Source of the DNA: Candidatus Daviesbacteria bacterium | Lineage (GTDB): Bacteria > Patescibacteriota > Microgenomatia > Daviesbacterales > UBA10151 | Assembly: GCA_028687915.1 (NCBI GenBank) | Contig: JAQTZF010000001.1 | Span: 65,966-101,968, forward strand | Direction: 5' to 3' | DNA: 36,003 bases | In this document: piece by piece, positions 27,269 to 36,003 of the stretch | Layout: each line of letters opens with the position of its first letter | How positions within the stretch are numbered: the stretch's first letter is position 1 | Notes under the pieces: model-generated | Seen by the model: the letters and a program-made list of their open reading frames with translations, nothing else | What the model was told of the DNA's origin: nothing | The model's database searches: none | Translations under genes and position numbers: made by a program

Positions 27269-29149
27269 CTACGCGGATACTTTTTTACCTACGATTTTTT
27301 CAAACTCATCTGTATCCAAAGTTTCTTTTTCTAATAAGGCTTTTGCTACTTTATCAAGCTTTGATCTTTCTTTTTTCAAAATAACCTGAGCTACTTTATA
27401 TTCATCATCAATAAACTTTTTAATTTCTGCATCTACCTTGGTTTGCATGGTTTCAGAAATTCCACTTCCCTCTTCTGGAGACGCTTGCCATAAACCGAAT
27501 ACAGAGTGTGGTTTAATATTAACAGGCCCTAAATCTGACATTCCATATACTGTTACCATATCACGGGCAATTGCTGTAGACATTTCCAAATCAGATGAAG
27601 CACCGGTAGAAATATCTTTAAACACCATTTCTTCAGCAGCCCTACCTCCTAAAGCTGTGGCAATTTGTTCCAACAACCTTGATTTGCGCTCATTAGAACG
27701 GTCTTCCGTTGGCGGAAACATAGTAAACCCTCCTGCCATACCTCGGGCAATAATAGAAATTCTATGCACTGGATCAACTTGGGATAAATTATGACCAACA
27801 ATGGCGTGTCCAGCCTCATGATAGGCAGCAAGCTTCCGATCATCTTCTGATTGCATTCTCTTCCTTTGTGGACCCATCTTAACCTTGGTAGCTGCTTCTT
27901 CTAACTCAATAGTATCAATAGCTTTTTTACCCTCACGGGCAGCTAAAATAGCAGCCTCATTTAACATGTTTGCCAAATCTGCTCCGGAAAAACCAACTGT
28001 TCTTCGGGCCAGCTTTTCAACATCAACATCAGAAGTAAATGGCTTACCCTTCATGTGAATTTCGATGATAGCTTTTCTACCTGGTAAATCAGGCATGTTT
28101 AAGACCACCCGGCGATCAAACCTTCCTGGGCGAACCAAAGCTGGATCTAATAAATCAGGCCTATTCGTAGAACCAACCACAATAACATGATCATTAGGAG
28201 TAAAGCCATCCATTTCAACTAATATTTGATTTAAAGTCTGCTCTCTTTCATCATGTCCACCGGAAATACCATAACCACGGGCGCGACCTATTGATTCAAT
28301 CTCATCAATAAAAATAATAGATGGAGAAGATTGTTTAGCCTGGGCAAACATATCCCTAACCCTGGCTGCCCCCACTCCCACCAACATTTCCATAAATTCT
28401 GAACCAGCGATAGAGAAAAACGGTACAGCTGCTTCCCCTGCCAAAGCTTTAGCCATTAAAGTTTTACCAGTTCCCGGAGGTCCTACCAATAGCACACCTT
28501 TAGGGATTCTGGCTCCAATATCTTTATATTTTTGTGGGCTTTTTAGAAAATCTACTACTTCTTCAAGCTCTTTTTTAGCCTCGTCAACTCCTGCCACATC
28601 AGCAAACTTTACCTGTGGAGCATCTTTAGAAAAAACTTTGGCTCTACTTTGTCCAAATGAAAATATTCCCTGTCCGGAATCTTTGGCTTGACGAAAGATA
28701 AAAAAGAAGATGACAATCATTGCAATAATGGGCAAAAGTGAACCTAAAATATTCACCCAGACTGCTTGCCAGGAAGTATCTTTAATATCAATAGTTACAC
28801 TCTTTGGATCAATATCAGAATTCTTTAAAACCTGATAAATAGATTCACCATTTTCTTTCCTGGTAGTTTCAATTTTATCAGTACCTTTTAATTTAACGCT
28901 AATTTGATCATTTTCCAGTGATAGTTTCTCTACTTTTTGATCTTTAATTTCTGATACTACCTGAGATAAAGGAACTTCATTTACATTTTTGTTTCCACCT
29001 GCAAAGAATGAAACTGCAATTAAAGCAGTGAAACCAATTAATGCGTATATAAGGGCTGTTCGAGCCAGCGACCAAGCTTTATTATTTTTAAGATTTTTAT
29101 TATTTTTGAGTAATGGATGTTCTAAAATTTTCTTTTTGCTATTTCTCAC
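27269..29149 (-). CDS. ftsH: ATP-dependent zinc metalloprotease FtsH (GTG start)
   Basis: GPPGTGKTLMAKALAGEA, SRH region, HEAGHAIVGH. Confidence 0.97.
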   Translation of the reverse strand: MRNSKKKILEHPLLKNNKNLKNNKAWSLARTALIYALIGFTALIAVSFFAGGNKNVNEVPLSQVVSEIKDQKVEKLSLENDQISVKLKGTDKIETTRKENGESIYQVLKNSDIDPKSVTIDIKDTSWQAVWVNILGSLLPIIAMIVIFFFIFRQAKDSGQGIFSFGQSRAKVFSKDAPQVKFADVAGVDEAKKELEEVVDFLKSPQKYKDIGARIPKGVLLVGPPGTGKTLMAKALAGEAAVPFFSIAGSEFMEMLVGVGAARVRDMFAQAKQSSPSIIFIDEIESIGRARGYGISGGHDEREQTLNQILVEMDGFTPNDHVIVVGSTNRPDLLDPALVRPGRFDRRVVLNMPDLPGRKAIIEIHMKGKPFTSDVDVEKLARRTVGFSGADLANMLNEAAILAAREGKKAIDTIELEEAATKVKMGPQRKRMQSEDDRKLAAYHEAGHAIVGHNLSQVDPVHRISIIARGMAGGFTMFPPTEDRSNERKSRLLEQIATALGGRAAEEMVFKDISTGASSDLEMSTAIARDMVTVYGMSDLGPVNIKPHSVFGLWQASPEEGSGISETMQTKVDAEIKKFIDDEYKVAQVILKKERSKLDKVAKALLEKETLDTDEFEKIVGKKVSA

Positions 29150-29155
29150 GCAGAG

Positions 29156-29161
29156 ATTATA
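29156..29161 (-). promoter_or_regulatory. Extended -10 (TGGTATAAT) of ftsH, 6 nt before GTG start
   Basis: Minus TGGTATAATCTCTGCGTG. Confidence 0.65.
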
Positions 29162-29189
29162 CCATGGGCTGTCTAATAAGAACAGCCTC

Positions 29190-29507
29190 CTACCTAACTT
29201 TTGTTCCTGAGGGAGTTTTTGAAGCTGGTTTTAAAAAGATTGGTTTTTCGCCATCGGAAAAAAGAATCATACCATTTGATTCCAACCCCATCATCATTCT
29301 TGGCTCTAAATTAGTTACAACCACTACCTGTTTCCCTATTAGCTTTTCTGGTGAATACCATTTTTTAACACCTGAAAGAATCTGTCTTGTTTCTTCTCCT
29401 AAATCAATTTGAAATTTAATTAATTTTTCAGAACCTTCAACCTCTTCAGCTGTAATAATAGTCCCAATTTTTAACTCAACCTTAGAGAAATCATCAATAG
29501 TAATCAT
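29190..29507 (-). CDS. tRNA-binding (EMAP/MetRS-beta-like) domain protein
   Basis: KVELKIGTIITAEEVEGSEKLIKFQIDLGEETRQILSGV...GKQVVVVTNLEPRMMMGLESNGMIL. Confidence 0.9.
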   Translation of the reverse strand: MITIDDFSKVELKIGTIITAEEVEGSEKLIKFQIDLGEETRQILSGVKKWYSPEKLIGKQVVVVTNLEPRMMMGLESNGMILFSDGEKPIFLKPASKTPSGTKVR

Positions 29508-29519
29508 AATATTAGAGTA

Positions 29520-31299
<1,780 letters not shown>

Positions 31300-31303
<4 letters not shown>

Positions 31304-31548
31304 TTTCTTTTTTCTATTATTGTTATATACGCTGCTTCTTTTTCTGAAACAACTACTACTCTATTTCTTAGTGACCCATGTAGGTTTCTATATAGTCCAA
31401 GACGGGCTCTATGGCTTAATGGAAATGGTAAATCTACACAACCAAAACCATCACCTACTTTATGTACTTCTTCTAAAACAGCGTTAACTGCCAACCCAAT
31501 AGCCTTATCACAACTTTGTATATTATTTAACGTTTGTCTTTCTTTCAT
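31300..31548 (-). CDS. Hypothetical protein, 4-bp overlap with racemase
   Basis: Met at 31548 preceded by AAAGGAG (minus AAAAAAGGAGAAAATATG). Confidence 0.6.
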
Positions 31549-31569
31549 ATTTTCTCCTTTTTTGCACAC

Positions 31570-31677
31570 AAAAAAATCGCCCTGTTGGCGACTTGGTGCT
31601 TTTATATTTAAATTTTAGATTATTTTTTAGGAAAAAGGCACGTAAACGCCAACAGATTTAGATGTTGATGTTTTGCC
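31570..31677 (-). promoter_or_regulatory. Candidate attenuator leader: terminator with competing antiterminator
   Basis: Terminator TCGCC-AACAG-GGCGA-T7 (31591-31570, minus); CTGTTGGCG (31655-31647) perfectly complementary to CGCCAACAG (31590-31582). Confidence 0.6.
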
Positions 31678-31723
31678 AATATTGAATTGTAGAATTCAAT
31701 AATTCCATATAAATATTATACTA

Positions 31724-32032
31724 TTATTCATTTGCTGGTTCAACTTTTTCAAATCTTATTAGTCCATCTAAAGATTCAATATCACCTTCCCAAACCTCCA
31801 TTGATCTAATACCACTTAATTCTCTTAGTACTACTACCCTCTCTTCTGGTACATATGAGCCATCTTTTGTAGGTGCAACTTCCGGAGGAAAAACAACTTC
31901 TTTTAAGCGTTGAACATGATCTCCATCCTCTGCACCAAATGAGTTTTCTACTACTACCGGATAAGCCTCACTTCCATTTGAGCCGTTTATCACTACTCTA
32001 TATACATCTCCTCTTCGTATCTGTCTTTCCAT
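31724..32032 (-). CDS. MazF/PemK-like protein (diverged)
   Basis: IRRGDVYRVVINGSNGSEAYPVVVENSFGAEDGDHVQ; no adjacent antitoxin seen. Confidence 0.6.
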   Translation of the reverse strand: MERQIRRGDVYRVVINGSNGSEAYPVVVENSFGAEDGDHVQRLKEVVFPPEVAPTKDGSYVPEERVVVLRELSGIRSMEVWEGDIESLDGLIRFEKVEPANE

Positions 32033-32171
32033 AAAAAATCCCAAAAAAAGACCCACTTAGGACCAGGGATAAAAATATTATATTAAATAGCTACTTAACA
32101 ATCAATTATTACCCCTAACTCTATAAACGATTGCTTGTATTTATATTTTTGTTAACTACAATAGAAGGCAT

Positions 32172-32357
32172 ATGGGTGAATTTATTCCCAATCAAAAATT
32201 CCCGGAAGTTCCGTCAAATAATAAAATCCAATCATTTGCTGAAAAAATCAGATCCTTTTCTTTCAGTCAAGAAATTAAACCTAAAAAGAATATTACCCGT
32301 ATTAGTGGAGATTTATATGGAACAATAGATAAAGATGGCCTTATTACCTTCCACTAG
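32172..32357 (+). CDS. Small hypothetical protein
   Basis: 61 aa ORF MGEFIPNQKFPEVPSNN...GDLYGTIDKDGLITFH. Confidence 0.4.
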   Translation: MGEFIPNQKFPEVPSNNKIQSFAEKIRSFSFSQEIKPKKNITRISGDLYGTIDKDGLITFH

Positions 32358-32369
32358 TAGCCTATTTTG

Positions 32370-32443
32370 TAGCAGGAGTGGGGATCGAACCCACGACCTC
32401 GGCGTTATGAGTGCCGTGCTCTAACCAGCTGAGCTACCCTGCC
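32370..32443 (-). tRNA. tRNA with CAU anticodon (elongator Met or Ile2)
   Basis: Minus GGCAGGGTAGCTCAGCTGGTTAGAGCACGGCACTCATAACGCCGAGGTCGTGGGTTCGATCCCCACTCCTGCTA. Confidence 0.93.
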
Positions 32444-32544
32444 ACGTTCAGTTTACATGAACGTGGCCTGCCGGCCATTCATTCATGTATGCGTAATTTT
32501 AACAAATTAAAGAGAAATTAGAAAGTTTTAGCTTGGGAATTGTG

Positions 32545-32616
32545 TTGCGGGGCCAGGATTCGAACCTGGGACCTTGAGATTATGAGCCTCACGAGCTACC
32601 ACTGCTCTACCCCGCG
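32545..32616 (-). tRNA. Initiator tRNA-fMet (CAU)
   Basis: Minus CGCGGGGTAGAGCAGTGGTAGCTCGTGAGGCTCATAATCTCAAGGTCCCAGGTTCGAATCCTGGCCCCGCAA; C1xA72 mismatch and A11-U24. Confidence 0.93.
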
Positions 32617-32635
32617 AAGCTATTATAACTTTTAA

Positions 32636-32989
32636 CTACTTAAAAAACAACCTCAGCCAGCCTTGCCAGTTAGGAATTATCTCTTCTTTTTTCTCTATCA
32701 TTGTGCCTAACACCTTATTTATTTCATCCTGGGAAATAATAACCACTGTTTCCCCTGCTCTGCTAAAATTTAGCCTGTCCCTTGCCTGAGACTCAATAAA
32801 CTCCACACTGTTTACCTGTTTCATCTTTGATTTAAGTTCTGAATTTTGTTTTTGTAAGCTTAAAACCTTTTGTGTTTCTGTATCCACTCTGCCTCCAGCC
32901 TGCAGTGAATCAACCACTTGTTTTATCAAGCTGTAACAGATCACACTAATCAATATAAATCCCCCTAAATAGGCTATTTTCTTTAACAT
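32636..32989 (-). CDS. FtsB/DivIC-like septum formation protein
   Basis: N-terminal TM, coiled coil (QKQNSELKSKMKQVNSVEFIESQARDRLNFSRAGETVV). Confidence 0.8.
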   Translation of the reverse strand: MLKKIAYLGGFILISVICYSLIKQVVDSLQAGGRVDTETQKVLSLQKQNSELKSKMKQVNSVEFIESQARDRLNFSRAGETVVIISQDEINKVLGTMIEKKEEIIPNWQGWLRLFFK

Positions 32990-33053
32990 AAGCTCTAAGC
33001 TATATATTTACATTTGTCCTATAATATGTTAGACTTAAGATCATAAAATAATT

Positions 33054-33926
33054 ATGGATAACACTTTAATTAATGCCAGAGAACAATTTATCGCTTTTCT
33101 AAAAGAAAAAAGCCGCTCTTCCAGTACTATTTTAGCTTACGGTAAAGACATAGAGCAACTAGTTACCTACTTAGAAACTCAAGGAGCCACAACTCCTAAT
33201 CAAATAACCCCTGAGATGTTACAATCTTTTATGCAAAAGCTAGCTTCGGAAAGCTATACTCCAAAATCAATCTCCAGAAAAACTAATTCTACAAAAACTT
33301 TCTTTAAATTCTTAAAGAATCAAGGCTTAATTGAAACTGATCCCGCTTCTGCTTTAGAACACCCATCCTTTGAAACTAAACCACCTAGAATCCTTTCTAA
33401 AATGGAATACAGAGCCTTAAGAGATGCAGCCAGAGGAGATATTAGAATGTCTGCAATTATTGAATTATTATTACAAAGTGGAATCAGAATTGGTGAACTT
33501 GCTAAAGTTACCATTGATGATGTCAGATTAGATGCTGAAAATCCAAATATTTATGTCCGCCCAGAAGAAGGTTCATCCGAACGAACCATTCCCTTAACAA
33601 AATCATCTATTGATGCAATTAGAAAATATTTAGAAATTAGACCAAAATCTCAAAGCAAAGCTTTATTTATTACTAAAACAGGCAGACCATTACTTGTTAG
33701 AAATATCAGAACAGCAATAGACAGATATTTTAGATTAGCAGGTATTAAAGGAGCTAAAGTTAATGATTTAAGACATACCTGGGTAACTCACCAACTCTCC
33801 TCTGGTTTATCTTTAACAGTAATTTCCAAGTTAGCAGGACATAAAAGAGTTTCCACCACAGAAAAATATTTACAATATGTTCCAGCCAGAACCTCAGAAG
33901 ACAAAATTAAACTGGAAGAACTTTAA
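33054..33926 (+). CDS. Tyrosine recombinase (XerC/XerD-like)
   Basis: LLLQSGIRIGELAKV (Arg I), LRHTWVTHQLSSG, LAGHKRVSTTEKYLQY. Confidence 0.93.
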   Translation: MDNTLINAREQFIAFLKEKSRSSSTILAYGKDIEQLVTYLETQGATTPNQITPEMLQSFMQKLASESYTPKSISRKTNSTKTFFKFLKNQGLIETDPASALEHPSFETKPPRILSKMEYRALRDAARGDIRMSAIIELLLQSGIRIGELAKVTIDDVRLDAENPNIYVRPEEGSSERTIPLTKSSIDAIRKYLEIRPKSQSKALFITKTGRPLLVRNIRTAIDRYFRLAGIKGAKVNDLRHTWVTHQLSSGLSLTVISKLAGHKRVSTTEKYLQYVPARTSEDKIKLEEL

Positions 33927-33942
33927 ATCTCTACAAAAAATT

Positions 33943-34218
33943 ATGACTGAACAGCCTCACAATGGGGATATCCCTGAATTAAGGAACAGACTTAATGAAC
34001 TAAAGTCTCTAACAATACTTCTTCAAAAAGGTCTAACAGAACCCAGCACACCGGAAGTAATACAAGCTCAAGCAGCTCGAGCCGGTAAAATTATTTCTGA
34101 TATAGCTTGGATAAGAGCATTACAACTATCAGGTTTCAGCCCAGAAATAATCCTAAAAATATACAATATTAAAGATCTAGTGACTGAAGGTGCAAAAGCA
34201 GACTCCAATCCTTCTTAA
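33943..34218 (+). CDS. Hypothetical protein
   Basis: 91 aa from ATG 33943: MTEQPHNGDIPELRNRLNELKSL...; start downstream of the recombinase stop. Confidence 0.6.
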   Translation: MTEQPHNGDIPELRNRLNELKSLTILLQKGLTEPSTPEVIQAQAARAGKIISDIAWIRALQLSGFSPEIILKIYNIKDLVTEGAKADSNPS

Positions 34219-34237
34219 ATATACAATTCTCACTTGC

Positions 34238-34266
34238 TTGCCTCACACATGTTACTGAGGTAAAAT
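34238..34266 (+). promoter_or_regulatory. Promoter of tRNA-Ile(UAU)
   Basis: TTGCCT-17 bp-TAAAAT, 8 nt before tRNA position 1. Confidence 0.6.
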
Positions 34267-34274
34267 ACATTCAC

Positions 34275-34346
34275 GAAGCCGTAGCTCAATGGTAGAGCAG
34301 ATGTCTTATACACATCTGGTTGGAGGTTCGAGTCCTCCCGGCTTCA
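34275..34346 (+). tRNA. tRNA-Ile (UAU anticodon), no encoded CCA
   Basis: GAAGCCGTAGCTCAATGGTAGAGCAGATGTCTTATACACATCTGGTTGGAGGTTCGAGTCCTCCCGGCTTCA; loop CTTATAC gives anticodon TAT. Confidence 0.9.
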
Positions 34347-34349
34347 CAC

Positions 34350-34553
34350 TTATTTTAAAGCCATTGAAAGAAGTATTGTGATAATTACAGTGATCACAAT
34401 TGTAGATAAAACAGGGATGTAAAATTTCATTCCTATTTTATCTATATAAATATCCCCCCACATATGAAAAGGTGCCTTTGTAACAAAATTAAAGAGTAAT
34501 GTTTCCAAAGTCCAAACAAGTGCAGTAATTGTCATTATCCTGCCAAAATCCAT
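34350..34553 (-). CDS. Small hypothetical membrane protein
   Basis: 67 aa with two TM segments, directly downstream of the ATPase gene. Confidence 0.6.
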   Translation of the reverse strand: MDFGRIMTITALVWTLETLLFNFVTKAPFHMWGDIYIDKIGMKFYIPVLSTIVITVIITILLSMALK

Positions 34554-34554
34554 A

Positions 34555-36003
34555 TTAAAGGCTTGTCCTTCTGTTAATATCAGCTTCTACAGTAGCCACA
34601 TCCCGACCATATGTAAGTCTGGATAGTTCTTTAATAGCAGCCGCAATTTCAGGCCTTTTCATTCCGTTCCATGCATTAAAATCAATGGAGACTTTCATAG
34701 AAAAAGGTGGCACTGGTTCTCCGTGAACCTGTGTTTTCATATAAACATGCCAAGCTTCAATATTAACCAAATCTTGTTCAGTAAAAACTGGTGCAAATTC
34801 ATGCTGCAAAAAGTTAGCATCTGTTACACCAACCCGATAAGAAATAACTGTACCCACATTTCCAAAAATAGCATTTTTAATATCCTCTGGCATTTGACCA
34901 ATAAATTGGTTAGCCACAATCAAATCCAGCTTATATTTTCTGGCCTCAGATAAAATAGTGGCAAAAGTTTCTGTGGCAAAATTTTGAAACTCATCAACAT
35001 AAAGGTAAAAAGGACGTCTTTCCGCTTCAGGAATATTAGCCCTGGACATAGCTGCTGCTAAAATCTTTGGTACTAAAATTAACCCCAAAAAGTTAGAGTT
35101 TTCCTCCCCCATTGTTCCTTTTGATAAATTAACTATTAAGATTTTTCCTTCATCCATAATCTGGCGGAAGTTAAAAGAGGACTTTGATTGCCCAATAATA
35201 TTTCGAAGCATTCGGTTAGTCACAAACCGACCAAATTTGGAAACTGTATAATCTAACACCTCTGATTTATGAAAGTCAGCAGTATGAGCAATCTGATCTG
35301 TCCAGTAACGGCGCACCACCGGATCAGTTACATGAGGTAAGAGTTCACGTACATACTCCGGATCCTGCATTATTCGCATCACCTCCACAAAAGTATTTCC
35401 TGGAACAGACATGACAGTTAACATGGCATTTCTAATTCCGTGTTCAAAACGGGGTCCAATAATACCTGTTTTATTTGGATCATACAGCTTATACATCAGA
35501 CCAATAATTTCCGTGGTAATGAAATGTTTTTCATCCTCTGTAATTGCCTCCATCATATTCATACCAAAAGGTCGGTCAACATCCCCCGGATTAAAATAAA
35601 TCACATCCTTCGCCCGGTGTGGTGGAATTAAAGATAACATTTCTTCAGCTGCATCTCCGTGGGGATCAATAAAAGCTAAGCCACGACCTGCCATAATATC
35701 TTGCAACATTAAGGTTTTCATCAGTGTAGTTTTTCCGGTACCTGTTCGACCAATCATATACATATGCCTTTCCCTGTCCTGATCAGCAATATAAATTGGT
35801 CGTTCTGTTCCTCTAAAAATTGATTTACCCAAATAAAGTCCTTCCATAGGTATTTTTTCTGAGGCTGGAGCACTTCTGGCTGATAACCAATTAATATGTG
35901 GCGTAGTAATTTGTTTATTAGGGAAATGATAAATTGAAGCAATCTCATCAGCAGTTAATACCGGAGTTTTAGAATACATTGGCATATATCTATACACAAA
36001 ATC
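34555..36003 (-). CDS. HerA/TraD-like conjugation/T4SS-type ATPase (5' end beyond window)
   Basis: GRTGTGKTTLMKTLML Walker A, LAFIDPHGDAAEEML, FYLYVDEFQNFATETF Walker B; frame open to the window edge. Confidence 0.85.
   Translation of the reverse strand, partial: DFVYRYMPMYSKTPVLTADEIASIYHFPNKQITTPHINWLSARSAPASEKIPMEGLYLGKSIFRGTERPIYIADQDRERHMYMIGRTGTGKTTLMKTLMLQDIMAGRGLAFIDPHGDAAEEMLSLIPPHRAKDVIYFNPGDVDRPFGMNMMEAITEDEKHFITTEIIGLMYKLYDPNKTGIIGPRFEHGIRNAMLTVMSVPGNTFVEVMRIMQDPEYVRELLPHVTDPVVRRYWTDQIAHTADFHKSEVLDYTVSKFGRFVTNRMLRNIIGQSKSSFNFRQIMDEGKILIVNLSKGTMGEENSNFLGLILVPKILAAAMSRANIPEAERRPFYLYVDEFQNFATETFATILSEARKYKLDLIVANQFIGQMPEDIKNAIFGNVGTVISYRVGVTDANFLQHEFAPVFTEQDLVNIEAWHVYMKTQVHGEPVPPFSMKVSIDFNAWNGMKRPEIAAAIKELSRLTYGRDVATVEADINRRTSL

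Noticed and set aside
32035-32100. Possible second attenuator (ATCCC...GGGAT followed by T-run) before the MazF-like gene
   Set aside because: Stem is only 5 bp with a loop of over 20 nt; too weak without comparative support.
31724-32357. Complete toxin-antitoxin module
   Set aside because: MazF-like similarity is modest and no MazE/AbrB-like antitoxin ORF lies beside it; the 61-aa plus-strand ORF is divergent and unrecognised.

Overview
This is a compact, AT-rich bacterial window. Its gene style (DUF2298/'YYY' membrane protein, DUF5654, archaeal-type ATP ligase plus EndoQ, minimal metabolism, HerA/TraD-like ATPase) resembles the Candidate Phyla Radiation/Patescibacteria, probably Microgenomates; that placement is inference. 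Most of the window is housekeeping: an isoprenoid/Fe-S block (polyprenyl synthase, ispG, ispH, ferredoxin, ArsR-family regulator, nifS-like, iscU-like, DsbA-like), DNA repair (EndoQ, ATP ligase, recF, fpg, polA), pth, pyrB, Fic, MFS, a glycosyltransferase, Crp/Fnr, ftsH, trpS, a split Asp/Glu racemase, a MazF-like protein, an ftsB-like gene, a tyrosine recombinase, three tRNAs and a partial conjugation-type ATPase. The best signals beyond gene annotation are: (1) a long, highly paired candidate ncRNA (about 180 nt, 6S-like architecture, ending in a U-run) between two convergent genes; (2) four conserved CDSs carrying in-frame repeat or palindrome insertions, like Rickettsia palindromic elements; (3) two DNA-repair genes (ligase, fpg) followed by extra diverged copies of their own C-terminal tail; (4) a terminator/antiterminator leader upstream of the racemase operon; (5) an ArsR-type regulator with a perfect operator over its promoter, heading a minimal ISC operon; (6) tRNA-Ile(UAU) and an atypical initiator tRNA; (7) a recurrent TANAAT-N6/7-start-codon layout implying widespread leaderless mRNAs. 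All structure and promoter calls were made by eye without folding or search software.
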